A model generated the notes under the pieces. That model ran no database searches. It was not told the origin of the DNA and worked only from the letters and a program-made list of their open reading frames with translations. A stretch of 37,664 nt of DNA, from NCBI GenBank assembly GCA_913062555.1, contig CAJXVU010000032.1:1-37664 (forward strand), read 5' to 3'. Made by a program: the position numbers and the translations under genes. This document shows, in pieces, positions 16,651-24,213 of the stretch (position 1 is its first letter; each line of letters begins with the position of its first letter). The stretch comes from an uncultured Bacteroidota bacterium (lineage in GTDB: Bacteria; Bacteroidota; Bacteroidia; Flavobacteriales; Flavobacteriaceae).

Positions 16651-17368
16651 AATGGTATTTTTCTAAAAGAAATAATACCTCCTTTTTATAACTTCTGCTT
16701 ATTGGAAATGATTTGCCCGAAATTATGATATACTCATTTGTAAATGACGTCATACATTCTAAAGAGATTATATAGGATCTATGAATCCGGATGAATTGAT
16801 CTTTAGGAAGTTTTGCTTCAATTGCACTTATTGTTTCGCGAGTTACAATGGTTTTTGTATTTAAATGGATTTTAATATAATCACTATAGCTTTCAATATA
16901 TTTAATTTCTTTAAAGTTGATTTTAACCATTATACGATCCGATCGTACAAATATGAAATTGCTGTTTTCAATATGCTCGGTTATAATATTTTGTTGATTA
17001 TTATAGAGGTCAAAATAAGCGTTTACTGCCTTTAATAGGCGTTCAAAGGAAATAGGCTTGAGTAAATAATCTACGGCTTGTAATTCAAAACCTTCAATTG
17101 CATAGTCGCGATAAGCTGTAGTAAATATTATTTTTATGTCTTTATTAATTGATTTGGCGAAAGATATCCCTGAAATATCAGGCATATTAATATCAAGAAA
17201 TATGAGGTCTACTTTGTTGTTGTTTATACAATCAAAAGCTTCAATTGCATTTTTACAACTAGCAACAATATGTATACTGTTTATTTTTGAAACATGATCA
17301 GCGATGACTTCTCTGGCAATTGATTCATCATCTACAATAATGCACGATATGGCTTTTTTATTTTGCAA
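16649..17368 (-). CDS. LytTR-family response regulator (second pair)
   Basis: A 239-residue regulator. The receiver domain (about 5-120) has the acidic pair in IIVDDE, the phosphorylated Asp59 in IFLDINMPD and Lys104 in YLLKPIS. The LytTR DNA-binding domain (about 135-235) includes FIFVRSDRIMVKI, FIRIHRSYIISL and FPISRSYK. It overlaps its kinase gene by 11 bases and is transcribed with it. It resembles the regulator at 7191 in architecture but not closely in sequence, so the two pairs are separate systems rather than a recent duplication. Its targets are unknown; a weak GTT-core repeat pair lies upstream of the kinase at 18471-18500. Confidence 0.9.
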   Translation of the reverse strand: MQNKKAISCIIVDDESIAREVIADHVSKINSIHIVASCKNAIEAFDCINNNKVDLIFLDINMPDISGISFAKSINKDIKIIFTTAYRDYAIEGFELQAVDYLLKPISFERLLKAVNAYFDLYNNQQNIITEHIENSNFIFVRSDRIMVKINFKEIKYIESYSDYIKIHLNTKTIVTRETISAIEAKLPKDQFIRIHRSYIISLECMTSFTNEYIIISGKSFPISRSYKKEVLFLLEKYH

Positions 17369-18425
17369 AACTCTCAGTGGTATTTAATTTTAAATTGACC
17401 TCATAGAAATTTTCAGAATTATCAATAGTCAATTCATAATTGTTGGCATATAAAAATTCCAATCTCTTTTTAATATTGTCCAAGCCAATGCCATTACCCT
17501 GTGATTCAGTTTTAGAAGCAGTGTTTTTGATATTAAATGTAATCATATCACCTTCACAACATATCGAAATTTCAATGTTTAATGCACCATCTATAATTTT
17601 GCCATGTTTAAAACTATTTTCTACAAAAGGTAATAATACCATAGGAGCAATTTTAGTATTATCAGCAAAGACATCGATTTCTAATTCTATGTTTAAAGTT
17701 TCATTAAAACGCATTTGTTCTAGCGCTATATAGTCTCTAATATGATCTATTTCTTCTGTAAAGGGGACAAATGGTTTATCAACTTGGTATAAAATATAAT
17801 CCAGTAAATTGGACAATTTTATAATTAATTCGGGCGTTTTATCAGACTTCTTTAAGGCAAAACCATACATGGTGTTTAAAGTGTTAAATAAGAAATGGGG
17901 ATGAATTTGCATTTTTAAATAACTCAATTCCTGTTCTTTCAATTTAAGCTGTGCTTCCAATATTTTAGTTTCCAACTTACTTGTTTTTTCTACTTGTTTT
18001 AAATTAAGTTTCAACAATTTAATGGCACTCACGAGAATGCAAACCAAGTAGACACCAATCATAACAAATAATAAACTTTTGCTTATTGGAGGCATTTCAT
18101 CATACTTGAAATTAGACAAATATATTAAGCCGAAGAAAATAGAAACTACTATTAAATAGCCTGAAATTATTAAGGTGTAAATACTGTATAGCGCAAATAG
18201 AAAATAACGTTTAGTAATTAAATAATCTGGGATGAGTTTGTAAATTGATACATAGGTTGTCGCTATCGTTATAGGCATTAAAAAAAGCGAAAAAGAAAGG
18301 ACATATCTTATGTCAGTACTGCCATAACCAAAGAAATAGGTGTAGAATAAAAGGACTCCGAACCAAAACAGAGTATGAAGGAAATATTGTCCTATTTTTT
18401 TTATTATAAATTCGTTGTTAAGCAT
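17358..18425 (-). CDS. LytS/YehU-type sensor histidine kinase (second pair)
   Basis: A 355-residue inner-membrane kinase. Four hydrophobic helices lie between about 14 and 138, followed by a coiled coil (140-170) and the phosphorylation motif HPHFLFNTLNTMYGF at 175 onward; His177 in PHFLFN is the usual acceptor. The ATPase domain shows PFVENSFKHG with Asn270 and GNGIGLDNIKKRLEFLY near 312-328. There is no extracytoplasmic domain, so the signal is probably sensed within the membrane. It overlaps its regulator by 11 bases and is divergent from a small open frame and the ExbB-like gene. Confidence 0.88.
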   Translation of the reverse strand: MLNNEFIIKKIGQYFLHTLFWFGVLLFYTYFFGYGSTDIRYVLSFSLFLMPITIATTYVSIYKLIPDYLITKRYFLFALYSIYTLIISGYLIVVSIFFGLIYLSNFKYDEMPPISKSLLFVMIGVYLVCILVSAIKLLKLNLKQVEKTSKLETKILEAQLKLKEQELSYLKMQIHPHFLFNTLNTMYGFALKKSDKTPELIIKLSNLLDYILYQVDKPFVPFTEEIDHIRDYIALEQMRFNETLNIELEIDVFADNTKIAPMVLLPFVENSFKHGKIIDGALNIEISICCEGDMITFNIKNTASKTESQGNGIGLDNIKKRLEFLYANNYELTIDNSENFYEVNLKLNTTESFAK

Positions 18426-18487
18426 TGACGACTGATAGTTTTACAATAATAGTATATTTTTACTTGTATTTTAGTTTTTGTAGACGA

Positions 18488-18577
18488 ATGACAGTTTTAG
18501 TATTCTTTTTAACAATATGGTTAATTCCATTGCTAAATTGGTTGTTTATCGCATTTTGGTTTTCTTTGAAGAAATGA
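18488..18577 (+). CDS. Possible 29-residue membrane peptide
   Basis: An ATG at 18488 opens 29 codons encoding one strongly hydrophobic segment (LVFFLTIWLIPLLNWLFIAF) with a positively charged end, SLKK. It fits a single-helix small membrane protein, but the region is AT- and T-rich, where such frames arise by chance. It lies in the divergent gap between the kinase and the ExbB-like gene and just before the latter's promoter, so it would be its own unit. Confidence 0.25.
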   Translation: MTVLVFFLTIWLIPLLNWLFIAFWFSLKK

Positions 18578-18581
18578 ATCC

Positions 18582-18589
18582 TAAGTTTG
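18582..18589 (+). promoter_or_regulatory. -7 element TAAGTTTG for the ExbB-like gene
   Basis: TAAGTTTG is an exact TAnnTTTG match 27 bases before the ATG at 18617. A TTTG at 18555-18558 is a possible upstream element, at the same offset as in the lpdA promoter. Confidence 0.55.
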
Positions 18590-18616
18590 TGACATGTTTA
18601 ATTAAAATCATTAACT

Positions 18617-19021
18617 ATGAACTTATTCTCAATTAATCTAATAATTTCTACTCAAATAATTGATAGATTTAATGAAGGCGGTACTTTATTTATGTCACTC
18701 ATTTTATTATGTTTAGTACTTGCCATCTTTTTATTAATAAGGGGGTTTTTATCTAGCACAAAAAATCCTGAGTATTCAAAAAAAATGGTGGGCTTGGTTG
18801 GCGATGTTAGCCTTTTAGGTTTAGTTTTAGGTTTTTTCGGTTCAATATTAGGACTTATCTCAGCGTTTGATGCCTTTGAAGGTTTGGGAGAAGTGAATTC
18901 AGGAATTTTGGCAGGAGGACTTAAAGTCTCATTTTTAACTACGTTATTTGGAAGTTTTGTTTTTATTATTTCTCGAATAGGGATGATTGTGTTGAGAGCA
19001 ATACTTAAGGTAAACAAATGA
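18617..19021 (+). CDS. Small MotA/TolQ/ExbB-family membrane protein
   Basis: A 134-residue protein with three hydrophobic helices at about 24-44, 62-86 and 105-128. The last two follow the pattern of the proton-channel family (LLGLVLGFFGSILGLISAF and LAGGLKVSFLTTLFGSFVFI). TolQ, ExbB and MotA proteins are usually over 200 residues and carry a cytoplasmic loop between the first two helices; here that loop is only about 15 residues. No ExbD/TolR partner is adjacent, so it is an orphan. Whether it conducts protons cannot be told. It is a single gene with its own promoter and a shared terminator. Confidence 0.75.
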   Translation: MNLFSINLIISTQIIDRFNEGGTLFMSLILLCLVLAIFLLIRGFLSSTKNPEYSKKMVGLVGDVSLLGLVLGFFGSILGLISAFDAFEGLGEVNSGILAGGLKVSFLTTLFGSFVFIISRIGMIVLRAILKVNK

Positions 19022-19033
19022 TGATTATAAAAT

Positions 19034-19066
19034 AAAAAAAGCAGCCAATTGGCTGCTTTTTTTATT
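19034..19066. terminator. Bidirectional terminator between the ExbB-like and helicase genes
   Basis: The perfect palindrome AGCAGCCAATTGGCTGCT (19040-19057) is flanked by seven A on the left and seven T on the right. It can stop transcription from both convergent genes. Confidence 0.9.
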
Positions 19067-20420
19067 TCTTTTTATTTCTTCTATTATAATTTTTATCCCC
19101 TCTTGTCTTCGGCTTTTTATATTTGGCCGCGATTATAAATTTGTACGAACCACCTAAATTTTCCTTTTTGTTTTTGTCTTTCTTTTCATGAAAAGCCGGT
19201 CCAGGAGCATCTTCATCCTTATTACGGTTTATTGGATTGTAATGTTCATTTAATTGTGGTCGTTCTTCTTCAATTAGTTCTGTAGATATTTCAACCATTT
19301 CTGGAATCTCCAGAATAGGAATTTGCATTTGCATTAAGTCTTCAATCGTTTCCAATGCATCAATCTCTTTTTCTGTAGAAAATAAAATTGATTGCCCTTC
19401 TTTTTCAGCACGTCCTGTTCTACCAATTCGATGCATATAATTTTCAGGATAATCTGGAGTATCAAAATTTATGACATGAGAAATACTGTCAATATCCAAT
19501 CCGCGAGCCATTACATCTGTCGCGATTAAAATTCTATTCTCACCATTTTCAAATTGACTAATGCTTCTCAGTCTATAGTTTTGTGTTTTATTAGAATGAA
19601 TGACACAGATTTCACTATTGAAAAGTTCTTCCAATTGTTCAAACAATCGGTCAGCCATTCGTTTATAAGCAACAAAAATTAGAACCTTGTTGTATTTGTC
19701 TTTATCCTGAAGTAAATGATGAACTAAATTTACTTTAGTATAAAAATTGGGTACATTATATCGTTTTTGAGCAATATTATCTAGCGGTGTTCCTGAAACT
19801 GCAATCGAAATACGTTCAGGGTTTATAAAATAGTCGGTAATTAAAGCATCAACGTCCTTCGTCATTGTCGCTGAGAACATAATATTTTGACGACGTTGGG
19901 GAATCAGATCAAAAATATTTAATAATTGATGTCTAAAACCAAGGTCTAACATAACATCAACTTCATCAATCACTAATTTTTGAATAGATTTAAGCTGTAA
20001 AACACGACTTAGTGCTAAATCGTATAGGCGTCCAGGAGTTGCTACTAAAATATCTATACCTTCAGCAATTTCTCTTTTCTGAGTATTTATATTGGTGCCT
20101 CCAAATACCCCCAAGATTCTATTGTTTGTATACTTCGCGAGTTTTTTTGTTTCTTCCACGACTTGAACCACAAGTTCTCTCGTAGGAACGAGTATAAGTA
20201 CTCTAGGGTTTTCTTGAGTTGAATATGCTAAATTTTTTAGAATAGGAAGCACATATGCAAATGTTTTTCCAGTTCCGGTTTGTGCAATACCAACGAGATC
20301 TTTTCCAGAACTAACCACATTAAAGGATTGTTCTTGTATTGGCGTTGCCGTTACAAAACCTAAGTCCTCTATGGCATTACGTAACGGTGTTGATAAATTT
20401 AAGTCATTGAAATGAGCCAT
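19062..20420 (-). CDS. DEAD-box ATP-dependent RNA helicase (RhlE-like, DEVD variant)
   Basis: A 452-residue RNA helicase that remodels RNA and ribonucleoprotein complexes, for example in ribosome assembly or cold adaptation. Motifs in order: Q-motif GFVTATPIQ, motif I AQTGTGKT (46-53), Ia PTREL, Ib TPGR, II DEVD (152-155), III SAT, IV VLIFVAY, V ATDVMARGLDI and VI HRIGRTGR. Motif II has valine in place of alanine; the catalytic acidic residues are kept, so activity is expected. The last 60 or so residues are very basic (KKDKNKKENLGG, KPKTRGDKNYNRRNKKK), a usual RNA-binding tail. A promoter with an immediate hairpin precedes it by about 100 bases. Confidence 0.93.
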   Translation of the reverse strand: MAHFNDLNLSTPLRNAIEDLGFVTATPIQEQSFNVVSSGKDLVGIAQTGTGKTFAYVLPILKNLAYSTQENPRVLILVPTRELVVQVVEETKKLAKYTNNRILGVFGGTNINTQKREIAEGIDILVATPGRLYDLALSRVLQLKSIQKLVIDEVDVMLDLGFRHQLLNIFDLIPQRRQNIMFSATMTKDVDALITDYFINPERISIAVSGTPLDNIAQKRYNVPNFYTKVNLVHHLLQDKDKYNKVLIFVAYKRMADRLFEQLEELFNSEICVIHSNKTQNYRLRSISQFENGENRILIATDVMARGLDIDSISHVINFDTPDYPENYMHRIGRTGRAEKEGQSILFSTEKEIDALETIEDLMQMQIPILEIPEMVEISTELIEEERPQLNEHYNPINRNKDEDAPGPAFHEKKDKNKKENLGGSYKFIIAAKYKKPKTRGDKNYNRRNKKK

Positions 20421-20498
20421 GATATATTTTTGCAGGATCCATTAGTATTATTGGTGGTTTAAATCGGATGGTATATAAAACAATATACAATTACCAGA

Positions 20499-20524
20499 TA
20501 AAAAGACACCTTAAAATATTAAGG
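20499..20524 (-). terminator. Hairpin with T-run upstream of the helicase: epimerase terminator or helicase leader structure
   Basis: The stem CCTTAA/TTAAGG (20509-20524) with a 4-base loop is followed on the minus strand by GTGTCTTTTTAT. That fits a terminator for the epimerase ending at 20581. However, it also starts right behind an exact promoter element (20527-20534), so the helicase transcript would begin with this hairpin. Confidence 0.5.
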
Positions 20525-20526
20525 CA

Positions 20527-20534
20527 CAAAGGTA
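20527..20534 (-). promoter_or_regulatory. -7 element TACCTTTG for the helicase gene
   Basis: The minus strand reads TACCTTTG, an exact TAnnTTTG match, about 107 bases before the helicase ATG at 20420. It predicts a 5' leader of roughly 100 bases that begins with a hairpin. Confidence 0.5.
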
Positions 20535-20580
20535 GGCTAATAATTTTATTTGTAAGCCTTTAATTGAGGTAACTCTTGTT

Positions 20581-21471
20581 TTACAATAAATGTTTCTCAC
20601 CAATTTTTATGGTATAACTACAGTTAAAAGATGACTTCGCTGATAAGGATAAAATACCTTCTTTACTTGTTAATTCCTGATTACTGTCTTCATGATCTGC
20701 AATTCCTAACCAAGGTTCAATACATACATAGTTTGCGTTTGGTTTTGCCCAAATACCCAAATAGGGAAAGTCATCAAAACTTACTGAAATGATATTACCA
20801 TAAGTTTTACTCTTTAGGGTTACTCTTTTTGATACCAAATCTTTAAAAACCAAAGCATCATTATTAAAAAGATCATGCCTTAACTGAATATTGTTAGAAT
20901 TATTAAACACGGCCTTTGTTTGTGGACTTATCAGTCCGTTTTCCATATTAATTAAATGGGTACAAGAATTTTCTATGTTTTCAAATTCTAAAGTATAATC
21001 GTTATAGTTCTCGCCTTTATAAATAGGGCATTTAAAAGCGGGATGTGCACCAACAGAAAAGTACATTGTTTTGGTATCACAATTTTTAACGGTATATCTA
21101 ATTTCTATGCAATTTTCTTTGAGGGTGTAGGTGGTATAGAACTCAAAATTAAAAGGGTAAATGGAGTAAATCGAATTGTTTGATGTTAGTTTAAAGCTTA
21201 TGCTATTGGCGGACTGTTCATGTAATGTGATTGACTTGTTTGCTCTAACAAACCCATGTTTATTCATTTTATAAGCAATATTGTTATACTGGTAGGTTCC
21301 GTTTTTAAGAGCACCAATTATGGGAAATAAGTTGGGGGAATAAGCATTCCAGATATCAGGATTGGCATCCCACATAAATTCATTGCCATTTTTTATAGAT
21401 GTGATTTTGCACAATTCGGCCCCTTCTTTTTTTATGGCAATCTTTAGTTTATTATTCTCTAAAGTGAACAT
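20581..21471 (-). CDS. Aldose 1-epimerase family protein (LacX/YeaD-like)
   Basis: A 296-residue cytoplasmic beta-sandwich enzyme of the galactose mutarotase superfamily, which interconverts alpha and beta anomers of sugars or sugar phosphates. The conserved residues are His72 in NKHGFVR, His143 in VGAHPAF and the catalytic glutamate Glu252 in CIEPWLGIAD. The opening ITSIKNGNEFMWDANPDIW followed by SPNLFPIIGALK marks the LacX-like branch rather than true GalM. The true sugar is unknown. It starts ten bases from the divergent pabB open frame and has no sugar-metabolism genes next to it. Confidence 0.88.
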   Translation of the reverse strand: MFTLENNKLKIAIKKEGAELCKITSIKNGNEFMWDANPDIWNAYSPNLFPIIGALKNGTYQYNNIAYKMNKHGFVRANKSITLHEQSANSISFKLTSNNSIYSIYPFNFEFYTTYTLKENCIEIRYTVKNCDTKTMYFSVGAHPAFKCPIYKGENYNDYTLEFENIENSCTHLINMENGLISPQTKAVFNNSNNIQLRHDLFNNDALVFKDLVSKRVTLKSKTYGNIISVSFDDFPYLGIWAKPNANYVCIEPWLGIADHEDSNQELTSKEGILSLSAKSSFNCSYTIKIGEKHLL

Positions 21472-21527
21472 TTATAATTTGTGTTTAAAGTAATATACAA
21501 ATCTGATAATATTTTAAGGATTCTAAC

Positions 21528-21535
21528 TAACTTTG
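21528..21535 (+). promoter_or_regulatory. -7 element TAACTTTG for pabB
   Basis: TAACTTTG is an exact TAnnTTTG match 20 bases before a TTG at 21556. It lies inside the extended open frame that begins at a GTG at 21481, so that GTG would be upstream of the transcript. Confidence 0.55.
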
Positions 21536-21555
21536 CCTCAATAAATTTTCAGGAA

Positions 21556-22851
21556 TTGCGAATAAATAAAACGATAACTTTTAAAGAGATAGATGATTTT
21601 AAAAGCCAACTATTGCTGTGGAGTCAACAATTTGATGATGTGGTATGGTTGGATTCAAACCATCACAATCAGACCTATACAAACTATGATATTGTTTTGG
21701 CTGTAGATGCTTTTACGAGTATTCAAACCGATTTTTATCAAGCTTTTGAAAAGTTAAAGGAATATCAATCCAAAACTAAAGATTGGATTTTTGGGTATTT
21801 GAGCTACGATTTAAAAAATGATGTAGAACACTTACAGTCTAAAAATTTTGATGGCCTACAGTTTCCTGATCTCTATTTTTTTCAGCCCAAAAAACTATTC
21901 CTGATTAAAGGCAATACTGTTGAGATTCAATATTTAAAAAATGTTGATGACGAGCTGGATCAAGATTTAAATGACATTCGTGATTTCAAGGAAGTAAATT
22001 CCGAAGAATTCTCGAATGATATCAAAATTAAACTCAGGATTCATAAAGATGAATATTTTAATAGGCTCAATAGTATGTTAGAAAGTATTCATAGGGGTGA
22101 TATTTATGAAGCAAATTTTTGTCAGGAATTTTATGCCGAAGCAACGCTTATTAATCCCTTGGAAACCTATAGGAAACTTAACGATATTTCCAACCCGCCA
22201 TTTGCTACTTTTCTCAAAATTAGTGACAAATATTTATTATCTGCATCACCAGAGCGTTATCTAAAAAAGGAAGCCAACACCGTGATATCTCAACCTATTA
22301 AAGGTACAGCAAGGCGTTCAAAGGAGAAAGTAGAAGACGATTTGTTGAAACATACTTTGGCAAATGATAAAAAAGAACGTAGCGAAAATATAATGATTGT
22401 TGACTTGGTGAGAAATGATCTTTCAAAAACTGCTATTAAAGGCACGGTGAAGGTTGCAGAGTTATGTAAAGTACATAGCTTTGAGCAAGTGCATCAAATG
22501 ATCTCCACTGTAGTTTCAAAGGTAGAACCGTCTGTACACCCTGTAGATATTGTCAAATCAACATTTCCAATGGGAAGCATGACAGGTGCGCCAAAAATAT
22601 CGGCAATGCAAATTATTGAAAAACTAGAAGAGACCAAGCGGGGATTATATTCGGGAGCAGTAGGTTATTTTAGTCCTAAAGGAGACTTTGATTTTAATGT
22701 GGTTATAAGAAGTATTTTGTACAATAAAACCAATCAGTATGTCTCTTATTCAGTAGGGGGAGCAATTACCGCGAAAAGTAATCCATTAAGTGAATATGAA
22801 GAGTGCTTGGTAAAAGCCAAAGCCATGCGTACCGTACTTGAAAATGATTAA
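21556..22851 (+). CDS. pabB: Aminodeoxychorismate synthase component I
   Basis: An enzyme of the chorismate-binding family that converts chorismate, with ammonia from a PabA-type glutaminase, to 4-amino-4-deoxychorismate for folate synthesis. The catalytic part (about 160-425) shows GDIYEANFCQEF, SASPERYL, PIKGTARRS with the lysine at 249, MIVDLVRNDLSKTA and FPMGSMTGAPK. The PIKGT lysine is characteristic of PabB rather than TrpE. I place the start at TTG 21556 (431 residues, MRINKTITFK). It is the only start that lies downstream of the exact promoter element at 21528-21535 and matches the family N-terminus; the frame could otherwise be extended to GTG 21481. It is followed by tilS after 44 bases. 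No pabA or pabC is in the window. Confidence 0.88.
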   Translation: MRINKTITFKEIDDFKSQLLLWSQQFDDVVWLDSNHHNQTYTNYDIVLAVDAFTSIQTDFYQAFEKLKEYQSKTKDWIFGYLSYDLKNDVEHLQSKNFDGLQFPDLYFFQPKKLFLIKGNTVEIQYLKNVDDELDQDLNDIRDFKEVNSEEFSNDIKIKLRIHKDEYFNRLNSMLESIHRGDIYEANFCQEFYAEATLINPLETYRKLNDISNPPFATFLKISDKYLLSASPERYLKKEANTVISQPIKGTARRSKEKVEDDLLKHTLANDKKERSENIMIVDLVRNDLSKTAIKGTVKVAELCKVHSFEQVHQMISTVVSKVEPSVHPVDIVKSTFPMGSMTGAPKISAMQIIEKLEETKRGLYSGAVGYFSPKGDFDFNVVIRSILYNKTNQYVSYSVGGAITAKSNPLSEYEECLVKAKAMRTVLEND

Positions 22852-22883
22852 GTGGGATACAGTTAGAGTTCAACCTAAAACCC

Positions 22884-22891
22884 TATTTTTG
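22884..22891 (+). promoter_or_regulatory. -7 element TATTTTTG directly before tilS
   Basis: TATTTTTG is an exact TAnnTTTG match that ends four bases before the tilS ATG. The arrangement TATTTTTGAAAAATG is almost identical to the one before the AraC gene at 10733. Confidence 0.6.
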
Positions 22892-22895
22892 AAAA

Positions 22896-24209
22896 ATGCT
22901 TAAAGCATATCAAAATCATATTGACCAAAATCTCCCTTTCTTAAAAGAAAGCAAACTTCTCATTGCTATTTCTGGAGGCTTAGACAGTGTAATATTATCA
23001 CAGCTATGCCATCAATTAAAATTAAATATTGCTTTTGCACATTGTAATTTTAATTTGAGAGGCGCAGAAAGTGATGGCGATGAAGCTTTTGTTTTGGAGC
23101 TTGCTAAAAATTTACATGTAGAATGTTTTGTTGAAAAATTTGACACCTTAGTTTATGCACAGACCAATAAACAGTCAACCCAAATGGCTGCACGAGAATT
23201 ACGTTATAATTGGTTTCGTGAATTGAGCAATCTATTACACTTTGATTATATATTGACAGCGCATCATGCCGATGACAATCTCGAAACTTTTTTAATTAAT
23301 TTATCCAGAGGCACAGGATTAGAGGGGTTTACTGGTATTCCAGAAATAAATGATAAAATAGTGAGGCCATTGTTGTCTTTTTCTAGAAATGATATTGAAG
23401 ATTTTGCGAAGCAAAATAATTTAAAATGGAGGGATGATAGTAGCAATGCCTCGACGAAGTATTTACGTAATAAATTACGCCATGAGGTGATTCCTATTCT
23501 TAAAGGAATTAATCCGCAATTACTTCAAAATTTTGCCAAAACACAGGATTATTTAAAAGGCGCACACGATATTATTGATGATCGGATAGATGCAGTTTCA
23601 GAGCAAGTAATATCTACTATTAATGAAGAAGAAATTCATTTTGATATTACAAAACTGGAATCTTTGAATAATACTAAAGCCTATCTGTATGAATTCTTAA
23701 AAGGATATGGGTTTACAGCGTGGAATGATGTTTATAGTTTATTGACAGCACAATCCGGTAAACAAGTACACTCTGGTACTCATCGTTTGATAAAAAATAG
23801 AAAGTCCTTAATCTTAAGTTATTTAAAGGAGCCAAGTCAACAAGAAATAGTAATTCATGATGCTATCACACCCATTGAAACAGCATTCGGGGTTTTAAAC
23901 TTTGAAGCAGTAGATGCAATTTTAAAAAGTGACAGCAATATAATTTTTGTTGATAAAAGCAAGCTGGTTTTCCCATTAACGTTGCGTAAATGGCAAGAGG
24001 GGGATTATTTTTATCCTATTGGAATGACTGGAAAAAAGAAACTCAGTAAATATTTTAAAGATGAAAAACTGTCTTTAATTGATAAAGAAAAGGTATGGCT
24101 ATTATGTTCGGGTGAATCCATTGTATGGGTAATAGATAGGAGAGCCGATAACCGATTTAATTGTACTGACACCACTACACAAATTATTAAAATAACCTTG
24201 AATAATTAA
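22896..24209 (+). CDS. tilS: tRNA(Ile)-lysidine synthase
   Basis: A 437-residue essential cytoplasmic enzyme that uses ATP to attach lysine to C34 of tRNA-Ile(CAU), so that it reads AUA. The PP-loop SGGLDS is at 26-31, after LLIAI. Further family motifs are AHCNFNLRGAESDGDE, TAHHADDNLETFLINLSRGTG and WRDDSSNASTKYLRNKLRHEVIP. The C-terminal substrate-binding domain includes LRKWQEGDYFYPIGMTGKKK and LSKYFKDEKLS. A promoter element lies four bases before the ATG, so it can be transcribed on its own despite following pabB closely. The YheT-like hydrolase starts four bases after its stop. Confidence 0.95.
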   Translation: MLKAYQNHIDQNLPFLKESKLLIAISGGLDSVILSQLCHQLKLNIAFAHCNFNLRGAESDGDEAFVLELAKNLHVECFVEKFDTLVYAQTNKQSTQMAARELRYNWFRELSNLLHFDYILTAHHADDNLETFLINLSRGTGLEGFTGIPEINDKIVRPLLSFSRNDIEDFAKQNNLKWRDDSSNASTKYLRNKLRHEVIPILKGINPQLLQNFAKTQDYLKGAHDIIDDRIDAVSEQVISTINEEEIHFDITKLESLNNTKAYLYEFLKGYGFTAWNDVYSLLTAQSGKQVHSGTHRLIKNRKSLILSYLKEPSQQEIVIHDAITPIETAFGVLNFEAVDAILKSDSNIIFVDKSKLVFPLTLRKWQEGDYFYPIGMTGKKKLSKYFKDEKLSLIDKEKVWLLCSGESIVWVIDRRADNRFNCTDTTTQIIKITLNN

Positions 24210-24213
24210 ATTA

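Noticed and set aside
17440..17733. 97-codon open frame on the plus strand
   Set aside because: Antisense to the ATPase domain of the second LytS kinase; composition follows from the opposite strand.
18652..19017. 121-codon open frame on the minus strand
   Set aside because: It is the exact antisense shadow of the ExbB-like gene, lysine- and proline-rich in the way antisense frames of hydrophobic genes are, with no promoter or family resemblance.
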